Positions 8,795-24,300 of a DNA stretch of 64,000 nt are shown one piece after another. A program made the position numbers and the translations under genes. Numbering within the stretch: position 1 is the first letter of the stretch; every line of letters starts with the position of its first letter. The notes beneath the pieces were generated by a model. It worked only from the letters and a program-made list of their open reading frames with translations, was not told the DNA's origin and ran no database searches. The DNA comes from a virus: positions 1 through 64,000 of IMG/VR virus record IMGVR_UViG_3300020463_000019. One strand, given 5' to 3'.

Positions 8795-11700
8795 ATGAGC
8801 ACTAGCGACCGTCAAAATAGTTTATTTGTTTCAGAGGACTGGACAAAAATTTATCAAACTTTCCGTGATGCAGACTTTCAAAGTTACGATTTTGAAACAC
8901 TTCGTGCCACAATGGTACAATATCTTCGTAATAACTATCCTGAAGATTTCAATGATTACATTGAAAGTAGTGAATTTATTGCACTTATGGATCTTATTGC
9001 ATACTTTGGACAAAGTCTTGCATTTAGACAAGATCTTAACGCAAGAGAGAACTTTTTAGAAACTGCACAAAGACGTGATAGTGTATTACGTTTGGCAAAA
9101 TTATTAAGTTATCAGCCTAAAAGAAACCAACCTGCTCGTGGTATGCTCAAAATCACAAGCATTGGAACAACTGAAAGTGTAACAGATAGCACTGGCAGAA
9201 ATCTTGCTGATAGTTTTATTGTATGGAACGATACTACAAATCCTGATTACTTAGAACACTTTGCGGCTATATTAAATGCTTCAATGGCATCAGCACAAAA
9301 CTTTGGCAATCCTGCAGTAAAGAAAACATTAAGTGGAATTAAAACTGAGTTGTACGAAATGAACTTAGTACCAGACAGTATTCCAGTTGTTGGGTTCAGC
9401 ACTAGTATTGCTGGACAAAATATGCCTTTTGAAGTTGTAAATGGAACGTTTGAAAATAGAGAATACATTTACGAGCAAAGTCCAAGACCGGGTAATACAT
9501 TCAATATGTTTTATCGACAGGATGGAAAAGGCGCCGGAAGTAGTAACACTGGTTTCTTTGTTTACTTCAAACAAGGTAAACTTGAAACTGTTGACTTTAC
9601 ACTTGATAATGCTCTAAATAATCGCCTTGTAAGCATTGATGTTAATAATATTAACAATGACGATGTATGGTTATTTGAAGTTAATCCTGATGCAAGTACT
9701 GGTGATGAGTGGACTAAAGTTCCAGCAATCACAGGAAATAACGTAATTTACAATAGTTTAACAGACAGTGTTCGTTCATTGTTTGCAGTCAACAGTCGCA
9801 CAAACGATCAAGTTGATTTAGTATTTGGCGACGGTGTTTTTGCTGATGTACCAGTTGGTAGTTTCCGTAGTTACTATCGAACTAGCAACGGAAGAACATA
9901 TCGCATTAAGCCAGGAGATATCAAAGGACTTCGTGTAAGTGTACAATATGTAAGTAGAACAAATACAGTTGAAACTTTGACAATGGGTCTAAGTTTACAA
10001 TACACAATTGACAATGCAACTGGAAGAGAGACACTAGCAGACATTAAATTAAAAGCACCACAACAATATTACACACAAAACCGTATGGTAAATGGTGAAG
10101 ATTATAATATCTTTCCATTAGTTAATTTTAACAATGTAATGAAAAGTAAGGCTATTAATAGAACTAGTAGTGGTATTAGTAGATTCCTTGATGTGCGTGA
10201 TGTTACTGGAAAATATTCTAGTACAAACATTTACTCAGCTGACGGTGGCTTATACCGTAACGAATTTTTAAATAATAAAACATTTACTTGGTTAACTGAC
10301 AACGACATTTATAATGTCCTCAGAAACACAGTTGAGCCAATATTGCGTAGCAACGAAACTGAACATTTCTATCTTGCCAACTTTGAACGCAAAGACTTAT
10401 CTATGAGTGAAGTAAGATGGGTAAGAGTCAGTTTTGGAAGTAACTATAGCACTGGATATTTTACAGATGCTTCAGGTGATTTACTTGAAGTGGGTACCGT
10501 TGTAAGCAACAATAGACAGTATGTAACTGAAAACAGTATGGTACAATTTTCAGCTCCGACAGGACAACACTTTATGTTAGATGGCACATTAATGACAGGT
10601 GATGCTGATCATTCTAACAGTTTGAATGAAAGACACGCAGGTATTGTAAGTATTAACAACAACGGTTCAGGTACAAATGATGGACTGGTAACTGCACAAA
10701 CTGGAGCAGTTAGACTAAATGAAAACATTCCAACTGGTGCATTATTGCACTCGGTACTACCAGGATTTGTTAGTGATTTACCTGGTAGTTTTGAAAGTAC
10801 AATGTTTACTGCTATCAAGCAATACAAAAACTTTGCAATCGGATTTGATTATCTTGATAGCGAATGGTATATAATCAACAGTAGAGATATTAGCACAAGT
10901 AATGTGTTTAGCAGAGATTTTGCAGAGAATAATACAAACTCAAATAAAGATGCAAGTTGGTTAGTAAAGTTTAGTACAGACGGTAGTACCTATAGTATTG
11001 CATATCGTGGATTACAATACTACTTTACAAGTACTAGCGAAACAAGATTTTATTATGACCAACAAAGTAAAGTTTATGATCCAATTAATGGACTAACCAA
11101 GAAAGATACAATTAGTGTACTTGGTATTAACAAAAAACCAACTGATGCAAATCCGTTGGTACGTGACATTGACTGGAACGTTTATGACGTAGTAGTTGAA
11201 AGCGATGGTTATCGTGATAATACAAAAGTATTAGTGACATTTGCTGATCAAGATGATGATGGCATTATTGATAATCCAAATATATTTGATGAAATTGTTG
11301 GCAAAGATTTAACTACAGATACGCCACAAAATCGTAAATTTATGTTTTTAAAGAGACAGGCTGATTATGATAACTTTGATAAGTTTGTTGCTACTCAAGC
11401 AGGTAGCGTAAACCACAACTATAAAACATTAGCAGAAATTGAAGCAGCTCTTACTAATCTTGTTGTTAATCAAGTGCTTTATGCAGTTGACGAAAATAAA
11501 TTTTATATTGTTTCAAATAGTACTGGAACTAAAACAGCAGTTGAAAGTTTAGATTATCAAGTTTATGTTGGTAGAGATGGCATCAAGTTTCATTACATGC
11601 ATAACTCACCAAATAACAGACGTATTGACCCAAGTCCTGGAAACATAATTGATATTTTTGTGCTTACAAGAAACTACAACGATTCATATGTTGAATATAT

Positions 11701-12346
11701 TCAAGACACAACTAATACAGTAACAGCGCCAGAAGTTCCAACTGTAAACAGTTTAAGAAGTCAATTTAATAGCCTTGAAGGTTATAAAACATTAAGTGAT
11801 GCACTTATAATGCATAGTGCTAAATTTAAGCCATTGTTTGGTACAAAGGCTGATGAAAATCTACAGGCTAGTTTTAAAGTTGTTAAAAACGCAGGCTATA
11901 CTATATCTGACAGTGAGATAAAAACTAAACTAATAGCGGCACTAAACGAATATTTTACAACTGACAACTGGGACTTTGGAGAAACTTTCTTCTTTAGTGA
12001 ACTAAGTGCATTCTTGCATCAAAAGTTAACACCATTCCTAAACAGTGTAGTTATTGTTCCTAGAAGTGACACACAAGCATTTGGAAGTTTATATCAAATT
12101 AGTTGTGAACATGATGAAATATTTGTATCAGCCGCAACTGTTAATGATGTAGATATTATTGATGCTATTACTGCTTCAAACATCAAAGCAACAGGAACAG
12201 TATATACTGGAAACGCTGAAACAACATCTCGTGGACTTAACATTACTAACACTAATGGTGGTAATTCGTTTGGTTCGGGCGGTGGAGGCTCAGGCGGTGG
12301 CGGCGGTGGCGGCGGCGGTGGCGGCGGCGGTTATGGAGGCTACTAA
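8795..12346 (+). CDS. 6: Baseplate wedge protein gp6-like
   Basis: A 1183-residue wedge protein. The N-terminal 120 residues carry the gp6/gpJ-family pattern: [20 protein letters not shown], then [20 protein letters not shown] and [20 protein letters not shown]. The C-terminal region (about residues 1000-1140) resembles the gp6 dimerisation domain, with [21 protein letters not shown]4 gp6 is 660 residues, so the middle is expanded by some 500 residues of beta-rich sequence. The protein ends in an unusual glycine tract of about 20 residues encoded by a GGC/GGT run. The stop overlaps the next start by one base. Confidence 0.85.
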   Translation: MSTSDRQNSLFVSEDWTKIYQTFRDADFQSYDFETLRATMVQYLRNNYPEDFNDYIESSEFIALMDLIAYFGQSLAFRQDLNARENFLETAQRRDSVLRLAKLLSYQPKRNQPARGMLKITSIGTTESVTDSTGRNLADSFIVWNDTTNPDYLEHFAAILNASMASAQNFGNPAVKKTLSGIKTELYEMNLVPDSIPVVGFSTSIAGQNMPFEVVNGTFENREYIYEQSPRPGNTFNMFYRQDGKGAGSSNTGFFVYFKQGKLETVDFTLDNALNNRLVSIDVNNINNDDVWLFEVNPDASTGDEWTKVPAITGNNVIYNSLTDSVRSLFAVNSRTNDQVDLVFGDGVFADVPVGSFRSYYRTSNGRTYRIKPGDIKGLRVSVQYVSRTNTVETLTMGLSLQYTIDNATGRETLADIKLKAPQQYYTQNRMVNGEDYNIFPLVNFNNVMKSKAINRTSSGISRFLDVRDVTGKYSSTNIYSADGGLYRNEFLNNKTFTWLTDNDIYNVLRNTVEPILRSNETEHFYLANFERKDLSMSEVRWVRVSFGSNYSTGYFTDASGDLLEVGTVVSNNRQYVTENSMVQFSAPTGQHFMLDGTLMTGDADHSNSLNERHAGIVSINNNGSGTNDGLVTAQTGAVRLNENIPTGALLHSVLPGFVSDLPGSFESTMFTAIKQYKNFAIGFDYLDSEWYIINSRDISTSNVFSRDFAENNTNSNKDASWLVKFSTDGSTYSIAYRGLQYYFTSTSETRFYYDQQSKVYDPINGLTKKDTISVLGINKKPTDANPLVRDIDWNVYDVVVESDGYRDNTKVLVTFADQDDDGIIDNPNIFDEIVGKDLTTDTPQNRKFMFLKRQADYDNFDKFVATQAGSVNHNYKTLAEIEAALTNLVVNQVLYAVDENKFYIVSNSTGTKTAVESLDYQVYVGRDGIKFHYMHNSPNNRRIDPSPGNIIDIFVLTRNYNDSYVEYIQDTTNTVTAPEVPTVNSLRSQFNSLEGYKTLSDALIMHSAKFKPLFGTKADENLQASFKVVKNAGYTISDSEIKTKLIAALNEYFTTDNWDFGETFFFSELSAFLHQKLTPFLNSVVIVPRSDTQAFGSLYQISCEHDEIFVSAATVNDVDIIDAITASNIKATGTVYTGNAETTSRGLNITNTNGGNSFGSGGGGSGGGGGGGGGGGGGYGGY
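12276..12339 (+). repeat. Low-complexity GGC/GGT tract
   Basis: A run of about 64 bases made almost wholly of GGC and GGT triplets inside the AT-rich 3' end of the gp6-like gene. It encodes a near-pure glycine tail with two tyrosines at the end. Such tracts are prone to slippage, so length may vary between relatives or be a sequencing uncertainty. Confidence 0.85.
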
Positions 12347-15300
12347 TGGCAAAGCGTAAATCCAGTACCTTTCTACCTAAATTTTTACAAACTACTAAAA
12401 ACGAAAAGTTTTTACATGCAACGCTTGACCAATTATTAAACAGTAAAAGTTTAGAAAGAATTGATGGATACATAGGAAAACGTCGTGGTCCTAGTTATAG
12501 TATTTTTGATCCTTACATTAGTACAGTTGGAAGCAACAGACAAAATTATCAGCTCGAACCGAGTGTCACTTATAAGAATGAGGGTGTTCTTGACTTTGTA
12601 ATAACATACGACGATATAATTAGTTATATTGGCAGTAATGGCGGCAATAATTTAAAGCATGATCGTTTATTCAAACAAGAATATTACAACTGGAGTGGGT
12701 TTGCTGATTATGATAAACTAATTAACTTTGGTGAATATTACTGGATGCCAGAAGGTCCTGGTAAAGTAAAAGTTAGTGCAGGTGATATTCCATCGTCACA
12801 AACTTATGCTATTACACAAGCAAACAATGACCACTACCGCTTTTCACCAACTTATGGAACTGCAAACAATCCAACATTATACCTAGTACGTGGTGGCAGT
12901 TATCAGTTTACAGTTGATCAAGACTCTGAGTTTTGGATTCAAACTGAACCTGGAAAAACTGGTAAAAGTGCAATTAGTTTTAACAGAAGCACAAGAGACA
13001 TTTCTGGTGTAACAAATAATGGAACATCAGACGGAACAATTACTTTTAATGTTCCTCAAACAACTGATCAAGACTTTTTTACAAAAACTTTAGTCAATGT
13101 TGCCGCTATTGACTTGGCCAGTGATTTAACATATAATCAAATTCATGGTAGTACTGTAGATGCATTACAAGCACTTGGCGGAATTGATGGGCAATTATAT
13201 TTTGATAATAAGACAATTATTTTTACTCAAGACGTTGATGCTACCAATACATGGCCTGCCGAGGATGGCCCTGACGCTTTAACAACTGATGAGAAGTTAG
13301 CAATATATCGTGTACTTGTATCAAGTGGAGGCAATACTTCTTTGCTGAAAATACAAGACCTTTCTGCTAATCAAAAAGTACAAATTAACGAAGGTGAATT
13401 ACACAGTACAAAAGAGTATTATCGTACAAGTGATGGGACACAATTAGAAGTTGTTCCATTAATTAGTGCTCCTTTTAGCACATTATATTATCAAGATGCT
13501 ACAACTAGTGGACGTTTAGGAGAAATTAAATTACTTGACGCTACTGATCGTTTTATTGATATTGACACTGAAATACTTGGAAACACACACTATACAAGTC
13601 CTAACGGAATTAAATTTACCAATGGCATGCACATTGAGTTTGATACTACTGTTATGCCTGTTGCATACCAAAACAAAACTTATATTGTAGATGGAATTGG
13701 CTCAGGCATTTTGCTTATCGAAAAAGGTACTCATGAAAGTTATGAATTAGATACTACTGAGACAAAAGATTATATAGGAGTACGAAGAGGTTCGGCTGAT
13801 AGTAATGCTTGGAGCCGTAGTAATCACTGGTATCATAAAGCTGTGGTAAATGCTATTGCAGATTATAACAATGTGGTTCCAGTAATTGATAATGAGAAAC
13901 GTGCAAATCGTCCTATTATCGAATTTAATAGAAACTTACAACTTTTTAACAGTGGTAATGTTAGTATAGGTGAAGTTGATGTAGTTGATACAGTAACAAC
14001 TGATGCATTGAGTAGAGTACAAAACTCCGGTGGTTATATTGTAGACGGAGTCACACTTACAGATGGAATGAAAATAATTTTTCCGAATGATACAAATGTA
14101 GAAGTTCGTAATAAAATTTATACTGTTGACATTGTTGATTTTGAAGATGATTATTACAATGAAATAAGGTTAATTCCAAGTACAACTACTGTCGTAGATG
14201 GCGATACATTTGTTTGTAAAAAAGGAACAGATCAAAAAGGAAAAAGTTATTATTGGCTTACAGACACTTGGATTTTAGCACAACAAAAGTCAACTGTCAA
14301 CCAGGCTCCTTTATTCGATGTGTTTGACGATAACGGAATAAGTTATGGTAATAATACAATTTATGTAGGCACTAACTTTAGAGGAAGTAAGCTGTTCGCA
14401 TATGGAGTTGGTACAGGTGCAAGTGACATTGAATTAGGTTTTGCACTAAAGTATAGAAACTTTAGTAACATTGGAGATATTGTTTTTGATAACTCCTATA
14501 GCACTGACACTTTCCTTTATACTGCAACCTCAGGTAGCACAACTATTGCAATTAATACTGGTTTTATAAAATTAACTGATAAAAGCAGAACAGTAAGTTA
14601 CATAGACGGTTGGACAAAAGTTAAAGACCCTAGCACACAACATCAAGAAGTTGTTTATATTGCAAACGGAGAAGCAGATACTTTTGACATTGGTGTTAGA
14701 CCAAAACTTGACTATGATAACAACTATATGCCAGTTGTTGTTTACGTTGACGGAACTGAAATAAAGTCAGGCTACAGTTATCAGTATGTAAACGCCAAGC
14801 ATTGTATAGTTTTTGACGATGCACCTGCAACAAATGCACATCTAATATTTGAAGTATGCAGTGACGAAACAAGTCCGTATGGTGTATATAAGGTACCAGT
14901 AAATTTAAGTAACAACGCATTTAATGCTTCGTTTAATGTAATTACACTTGGACAAATGCGTAACCACGTAGGCGAAACTTTGCGTACTGCGGCAGACTTC
15001 GAAGGGCAATATCCAGGAAGTGGTAATTTACGAGATGTAACAAACAGTGATGTAAACCCAGGAAATATATTACACCATAGTGCTGGTGTGGTAAATTCAG
15101 CATTGTTCTTACAACATGGAAATATGAACTTTATAGATTCCGTTGAGTATAATGCATCTGAATATACAAAGTTTAAACAAAAGTTTATGCAAGCCGCACA
15201 GACCTTAGATATTAATTTTGAAAATATTGCTGATGATGTTGATACAATTCTAAGTAGTATTAATAGTACAAAGAGTAGTGCATTTCCTTTTTATTATAGT

Positions 15301-18300
15301 GACATGGTGCCACATGGTACTAATAAAAAAATTAGAACATATACTATTACAGATAATAGGCAAGTATCATATCAGTTTGAAACTACATTTAACCTTATAA
15401 CAAATACTAACAGAGCAGTATTAGTATATAGAAATGATGTACAGCTAGTAGAAGGCAAGGATTACACTTTTGAGCCAAATCGTCCAGCCGTAACTTTTAC
15501 AACTGGATTGCTTAACCTTGCAGATATAATCAAAATTGTTGAGTATGAAAATACTGCTGGTAACTATATTCCACAAACACCAACTAAATTAGGATTGTAT
15601 CCAAAATTTGAGCCCATTAAGTTTACTGATACAAGTTACATTATTGATGTAGAAATGATTCAAGGGCATGATGGTAGCCTTACTAAAGCCTATGGTGGTG
15701 TACTTGATGATGTACTACTCGAACTTGAAAAAAGAATTTACAATAATATTAAATCAGTATACAAAGGCAATGTATTTGATGTCAATGAAGTAATGCCTGG
15801 ACGTTGGAGAGATACAGACTATACTACAATTGAGAAGAATACTGTACTTTCTAAATATTTTTTAAAGTGGGCAATTAAAAATAGAATTGATTGGACTACA
15901 CATACTGACTACATTAGAGATAACAGATTTACTTGGAACTATAACACACTAGAAGACAGAGTAGACGGTAGATTAATTACAGGTGGATGGCGTGGTGCAT
16001 ATTGGGATTACTATGACACAGATCGTCCGCATACTCATCCGTGGGAAATGCTAGGATTTTATGTAAAGCCTTCATGGTGGGAAACACGTTACGGTCCAGC
16101 ACCTTACACTAGTGGAAACTTAGTAATGTGGGAAGACTTGCGTGATGGTAAAGTCTATGATGCTGATGGTAACTTTACAGAAAATGATTTATACAAACGA
16201 CCTGATTTACTTTCGATGCTTCCTGTTAATGATCACGGAACATTAATTGCACCATGGGATAGCATTGCCAGAGGTTCAACTGTATTTGAAATGGATGCAA
16301 AGTGGACAGTCAATGATTATGGTCCTGCTCAAAGTGCATGGAGAAAAAGCAGTGAATGGCCATTTATGATGCAGGTTGCATCTGCTTTAATGCGTCCAGC
16401 AAAATATTTTGGCCTTATGTATAACACTGATAGTGTAATTCGTAGCACATTAACAGGTAATATTGTTAATACTGCTACTAATAAACAAATTAAGAAAACT
16501 GATTATATTGTACCTTACACAGATCAACTTATAGTAAATGGTTATTCATCATACATTGCAAACTATATGCAATTTCTTGGAGTTGAACTTGCAGTACTTA
16601 AAGACGTGCTTGATAAAGTTGATATAAACCTTGCTTGTAAACTAAGTGCATACACTGATAAGAAAATGCTAAAAGTTCTTGCTGAACAAGTAAGTCCAAA
16701 TGCAGTCAGTGAAAATGTGATGGTACCGGACGAAGACTATGAATTATTTGTAAGTAAAACAGGTCCTGTAATTAATGCACCTTATAGTGGCGTAATTGTG
16801 CAATTAACTGATAATGGTTATGTAGTTTATGGTTATAATACAACAGATCCGTTCTTTACTTACCTACCAAGCGTACAAACAAATCGCAAAAATACGCACG
16901 AAGTACTTGACGAAAGATACATTGAGTATTTAGACTTTGAGGAAGTGCCAATACGCATACCATATGGCACTGAATTTTCTACACCACAACAGGTGTTTGA
17001 CTTTTTAGTAGGATATGGACGTTGGTTAGGATTATTAGGTTATGACTTTGATAATTCAACTGAAGAAATAGTTGAAGGTAACGTAGTTGCTAACTGGACT
17101 ATGTCAGCAAAAGAATTTGCATACTGGAAACAACAGCGTTGGGGAGTTGGTGCAGTTGTAAGTTTGAGTCCAAGTGCAAACTTTATTCAGTTCAATCGTG
17201 CTGATGGTATGGTTGATAGTATGGTTACCGAACACAATAGCAAAACTATTTTGAATGAAAATTTCGAAGTACTTGGCATTGACAATTACAGAACAAAAAG
17301 AGAAGATGGAGTATTTGAACTTACACCTGATCCAGCATCGGGCGGAATATACTTTGCTGATGTTAAAACTGTACAATATGAACATACATTAGTTCTAAAT
17401 AACACAACAATTTTTAATGATATTATATATCAACCAGAACTTGGTAATAGACAAAATCGTTTGCGTTTAGTCGGACATAGAACAAACGGATGGGACGGAA
17501 GTTTAACTGCACAAGGATTTATTCTTAATAGAGGTGCAGTAGATCCATGGGTACAAAATACAGATTATGCCAAAGGTGCTATTATAAAATATGATGATAA
17601 TTTGTACACTTCATCCGAAAGACAAACAAGTGAATTAAACTTTGATTATACTAAATGGATACCTACTGATAGTTTTAAACTAGGATTACTTCCAAACTGG
17701 GATACTCTTGGAGGAAACTTTGAAAGTTTCTATAACATAGATGATGTTAATCTTGAAAGTTCAGCAGATGCATTTGGTAAGAGTGTAATTGGTTATCAGT
17801 CACGTGATTACTTGACAAATCTTGGTTTAGATGACACAAGTCAAGTAAAATTTTATCAAGGAATGATTAAAGAAAAAGGAACTAAAAACGCAATTGATAA
17901 ATTGCTTCGTGCGTCATTAGATAACATTACTAGTGATATTGATATGTACGAAGAGTGGGCAATACGTTCAGGAGAGTATGGCGGAACTGATATTAATCGT
18001 CGTATAGAAATTTTATTAAACGACGCAGACATAACTGGCAATCCTTTTGTAATCCATAATATTGAAAGTATAGAAGACAAAGAAGAAGGAGTAATGAACC
18101 TCCTACCTTCTAACTATTACAAAGCAAATCCAACTACTACTCACAACTGGATACCTATGCATAACAGCGTAGGACTACAGGGAAGTTTATTACCATATGC
18201 AGGATATGCAAAATTAACTGATGCCGACGCAACATTATTTGACATTTCTAGTTATGAAAATTTAAATGCACAAGTTCCTAATATGAAAGTTGGGTACACT

Positions 18301-21300
18301 CTATATGTTGCAAATGATGACAACAATGATTGGCAAATGTTTTACTTAGATGACTCTAAGGAAAAGGCATTAACAATTACTGCAAGTGATAACGATACCC
18401 TCCTATGGTCCACTAAAGATAATCATAACATGCAAGAAGGTCAACTATTTGTAGTAACAGATGCCGCTTCGGCAACTGGTGTTCACAGAGTATTGCGTAC
18501 TACTGGACTTAAAACATTTGAAACAAGTGAAACGAATGAAGGACTAGAATACGAAGGCGAGTCTGTTATATTTAAATTTAACAGTATTAGATTTACAGAC
18601 ACAAGTAGGTTACTAGAATTCAATCCAAGTCGTGGTTGGAAAGTAAATGACAGATTGTTTGTTGATCAGTATCAAGACAAATGGACAGTATTCAAAAAAG
18701 AAAATGAATATGGTGATCCTCGCACATATACACCAAGAACATACAATTTTGAAGACGGGCGTTTTGGATCATCAGTAGCAATTAACCAAGAAATTAGTCT
18801 TGGTGTATTTGGTATGCCAACTGTTAACACTCGTGGTGCAGTAACAATTTATATTCCAAACGTAGAAGGCGTACTTGCAGAAGCAACTTTATTAAAATCA
18901 GATAATACAACAACTGTATTAGAGTTTGGTAAAAGTGTAGATATTCACACTCAATCATTTGCAGTTGGAGCACCTGGAACAAATAATGACAACGGTGCAA
19001 TATTTGTATACACTCGGAATACTCAAACTAACAGTTATGATGTATCACTAGCATTTAGTTTAACAGGACTTGATACAGCAATTGATTACAAGACTGCTGA
19101 CAATACAGTTATCAAAGCAAGTAACGATAGACCAACTACTGGAAGATTAGGAGAAAAAGTACGTTTTTCTAAAGATGGCAAAAAACTTTTTGTGTCAGCA
19201 CCAAGAGCAGGTATTGTTTATGTATTTGATCAAGTAGCATCTGGGCCTAAGGCAATTGATCAAACATTTGGTGGTGACGGTATAGAAACAGTTTTTGAAG
19301 CAAGTTCTGATATCAACGGTAGAGCAATTGCTATTGAAGGTGTAGTAAAAATACAAGGCATTGATTATGATGTTCTTGGCAAAACAATTACATTTACCAA
19401 TCCTGTACCTAATGCAGAAAACGTTACAATATTAAGTGGAACACAGTATGTACCAAGTGGAGCAATTCGTCCTTCGACGCTTGTAGGCGGCTTTGGTGAA
19501 AGTATAGCCACAAACGCTGATGGTACAATATTAGTAGTAGGATCTCCAAACGAAGAAAATACATACACACAAGAAGGTGCAACATACGTTTACAATTTAA
19601 CTACAGAACACACAGGCAAAACTGCAGATGTCGACACAGTAAAAACAGATACTAACACACTTTCTGCAGATGTAAAAGAAGGCGACACCTGGACACTAAC
19701 ACAAAAAATTACACTAGATGCACTAAACAACCAAGGTGCAAACTATGGTACATCTGTTGCAATGACTGATGATGGACTAAGATTATTTTCAAGTGCACCT
19801 GGCATAGATAGAGCACAACGCTCAAGTGGATTAGTTGTACAGCATGATTATAACGCAACAACTAGTGCATGGGAACTTACAACAAACATAGCACAAAACG
19901 CTACAGTAGATGATCAGAAATTTGGTGCTAATTTAAATGTTTCTGGCAATGGAACTACACTTGCAGTTGGTGCAATTACAGATACGTTTAAAGAAACTGC
20001 AACTTTTGATGCAGGTGATACAACCTACGATGGCAGTGCAACTGCATACATTGATGATGTAACACGCGGTGGTAATGTATATGTATACCAAGGCATCGAC
20101 AAACATTACATACCAGTACAAACACTAGACAATAATTTTATTGACACAGATGATAGATTTGGAAGTGAAATACAAATTATTGATAATAAAATTTTTGTTG
20201 GTATGCCACTTGATAATAACACAAATACTGATGCAGGTAGAGTGTTTGAATATGATCTAAGCGAAGATATTTTTACGGTAGACGAACAAGAAGCTCAATT
20301 AGTTGACTTCAGTAAGATTAACAAAGTTTACACCTACAGTAAAACTAGAAATGAAGTAATACAATACTACGATTGGATTGATCCTATTAAAGGAAAGATT
20401 CCAGGACTAGCAGATGAAAACATTGATTTTAAAACACTTACTGATCCAGCAACTTACGCATCCACTAAAACATGGGGTCCAGACAACGTTGGAAAAATAT
20501 GGTGGGATCTAAGTAAAGTAAAATATCTATATGCTGAGCAAAGTGACTGGGCATATCGTAGCACATTCTGGGGTTCAGTATTCCCAGGTAGTTCAATCGA
20601 TGTGTATGAATGGGTTGAAAGTAAAGTACCACCATCAAGTTACGAAGGTGAAGGATCTGTTTACAATCCAGGATTATTTACTACAAATGTTGAATTGCAA
20701 GGATTAATTAATAATACAAAATATTATTTCTGGGTAAAAAATAAACGTGATACTGCTAATAGTAAAACAGCAAGTACATATGATGTTGCTTTAATGATTG
20801 CTGATCCACAAACTTACGGTATACAGTTTGCATCATTTATTAGTGAAACTGATATTGCAATGTCTAACATCATAGAAAATTTAACAAGCAACGATACTGT
20901 TCTTGTTGTTGATTATGACTTGCAGAAAAATAACCAACTAATACACAGTGAGTGGACACTATTCAAAGAGGGTTATACACAAGACGAATTACCAGACAAT
21001 ATTAGACGTAAATGGTTTGATAGTTTAGTTGGGGCAGATACTGCTGGTAACAGTGTTCCTAGTACTAACTTACGTTTTACTGAAAGATATGGTGTTCAAT
21101 TCCGTCCAAGACAAAGTATGTTTGTGAACAGGAAAGAAGCACTTAAAGTTTATGTACAAGCAGTCAATGCAGTACTTGCTCAAACTCCTGTTGCAATTAC
21201 AAAAGATATAAGTCCTTTATTTGAAGCAGACCCAATGCCAACTGAAAACAGTAACGAGTGGGATCAAAAAGTTCTTAATCAAGAGCAATTAGGTTTTGTT

Positions 21301-24300
21301 CGTGTAAACGAGAAAGTCACTGGACATAAAGTTCTTGTAGAACAAGATGATAATATACAAAACTTGTGGAGCATTTACCAATTAAACACAAACAAAACTT
21401 GGACATTGATTAAATTACAAAGTTATGATGTAACCACACAATGGGGATATGCAGATTGGTATGCTACTGGATATGATGCAACAACATACATCAAGTATCA
21501 AGTGGAGTTAGTTAAAGACTTAGTTGATGTTATACCAGACGCTGGCGATGTTGTAAGAGTCAACAACGGCGGAAACTGGGAGTTACATCGTTGGAACGGT
21601 GTTGAATATGTTATAATTGCTATAAAAAATGGAACTATTGAACTAGCAAATAGTTTGTATGACTATTCAGTAAGTCGTTATGGTTACGACAGTGAAGTAT
21701 TTGATTTCCAACTTTACGACCAAGAACCACAGATTGAAACTAGAAAAATTATTGAAACTGTTTATTCTAACATTTTTACAGAGTCCCTTACAATTGAAAA
21801 CAATCGTATTTGGACAAAGATGATGTATTACATACTCGACGAACAACCATTTGTTGATTGGTTATTTAAGACAAGTTTTGTAAGTGTAAATCATAAAATT
21901 AGAGCGTTAGATGCGTTACCGTATTATCGTAGAGATAATCAGGATTATGTTAAAGACTTTATTAGCGAAGCAAAACCTTACCATACTAAGATTAGAGAAT
22001 ATGTATTAAACTATAATAAGACTGATCCGTATGATGGTGATGTAACTGACTTTGATGTACATAGTTATTATGATACAGAAAACAATTATTATCGTAAGCC
22101 AAACAGCAGAGACGGTGATGCAGATTTATTAGCGGCCGGTGTTAATATTCCGTTTAATGAAAATTATACATTTGAAGTAGGTGATATTACAGTTTATGAT
22201 GGCGGCTCAGGTTATGTAACTGCACCAGCAGTCACTATTAGTGGTGGCGGCGGCAGTGGTGCTGAAGCAACCTCAACTATCACAGACGGAGGAATAGTAA
22301 ACTCAATTACAGTTACTAAGCCAGGTACAGGATACACTAGCACTCCAACAGTAACAATAGCCGAAAGCACAGGCACTACAGGAACAGCATATGCTAGATT
22401 GACAAATGCAAAAGTTCGTACTTTTGATACAACTATGAAGTTTGATAGAACTCTTGAAGCAAGTAATACTGCGGTTACTATAGAATCAATTTACAATATA
22501 CCAAGTGAATCTAGAACAAGGGTATCTGAATGGAGCCCTGGTGTTACATATCTTGCAGGAGATGTTATTAAGCGTTCATACACAGTAACTAGAGAGCCTA
22601 TTAGAGTTGATGTTATTAACAATATTATTGGAAGTAGAGAAAGTGTAACTATTGATATTGTCGAGGAGTATTTTGTTCCAAAGGCGTATACAAGTTCAAC
22701 TAGTATTCTACATGATCTAAATCAAAATAGATTGGTAAAAATTGATCCAAGTCTTAAGTTTGGTAGAGTTAAAAATACAAGTGATATTTTAGATTGGAAA
22801 GCAAATACAAGTTATTCATTAAATGACGAAATTAGTTATCAAGGTGAGGCGTATCGGGCAACTGAAGACTTTACAAGTGGCCCTACATTTACAAGTGATA
22901 GTCTAGTAGTCATTGCTGATGAAACTTTTGAAAATGCTATGGATCGTACAATGGCGTTTTACCAGCCAACCACAACACAGGCCGCAAGAGAATTAGAAAA
23001 TATTTTCAGTGGAATTGAATATCCAAATAATAAAATATTAGGTCCTGGATTTGATCTCGAACCTGGATTTGGACGTAGTGGATTTGATGCTATTCCTTAT
23101 GATAACTTTGAGATTGGTGACGAAGGTATTGCAATGCTTAGTGGTGTTGTTGATACTACTATCACTGCAAGTAATATTCAAATAAGTGGATTAGAACTTG
23201 AATCAGGATCTTATATTAAATTTGATTATGTTGAACCTGGCTATGCAGAAAATACTACTGTGCTTGTTGAAGGTGTGACAGTTGCAGACGTACTAAGAAA
23301 TAGATTTGGTGACTCGTTACTGGGAACACAACCTGACGATATTGATATTACCGGTGGAAAATTTGTAGATCAGTTTAGTTCGCATTCCACCGAAGAAACA
23401 GTTCCAGGTCGTGTATTTGATAGTTTGGATATGGAAGTATACCAAAGTCCAAGTAGTATTGTAGGCAATGAAGGACTTAGTCCAAGAATTGATATTATCA
23501 AACATGCTGGTGATGGCAGTACTACCAAGTTTAGTTTTGTGACTTCTGATTATAGACACAATATGAACTTACTAGTTTACACAACTCAAACAGGTAAAGT
23601 ACAACCAGATGAGTATACAGTAGATTGGACAGACTTTACAATTAATTTTGTAACTGCACCAGCGTCAAATGATATTGTTGATATTATCAGTATTGGTAAC
23701 ACTGGTGAAAACATGGTGTTGGATACAGTTTACACAGGAGACGGAAGCACAAAAGAATTTATCTTACCAATCAATTATTCATTAGCAAAACAAAGTCTTG
23801 TTATTATGGATGGCGTTAAAACTGCCCACACTATTACTGAACAAAATAGTAGTAGAGCAGTTTTAAATTTTGCTACTGCACCGGCAGTTGATAAGCACAT
23901 ACATATTTTTATTTTCAACTTAGATCCAACAGGCGATATAGCATACAGTCATGTAGCACAAGAAATGTTTACAATGGATGGAAGTACTCGTACATTTACA
24001 CTTGCACAAGAGCCATTCTATGATGCTCCAACTGATGCAAAAGTTTATGTAGAATTATTAGAAGCAAGATTACGTCCAGCGGTATATACATATTTTACTG
24101 GCGATGGTGCAACAACTACATATACATTAACTTCAAATGCAGATATAGATCATAGAGCAATAACTGCATCAGATATAAGCGTATTTGTTGGTGGTGCAAG
24201 TAACAGTGCCTGGACATTAGACGCTGATGATGGAAGTAGTGCAAGAACAATAACATTTACTACGGCTCCAACAAGTGGATCAAGAATTGCTATTGGTGAT

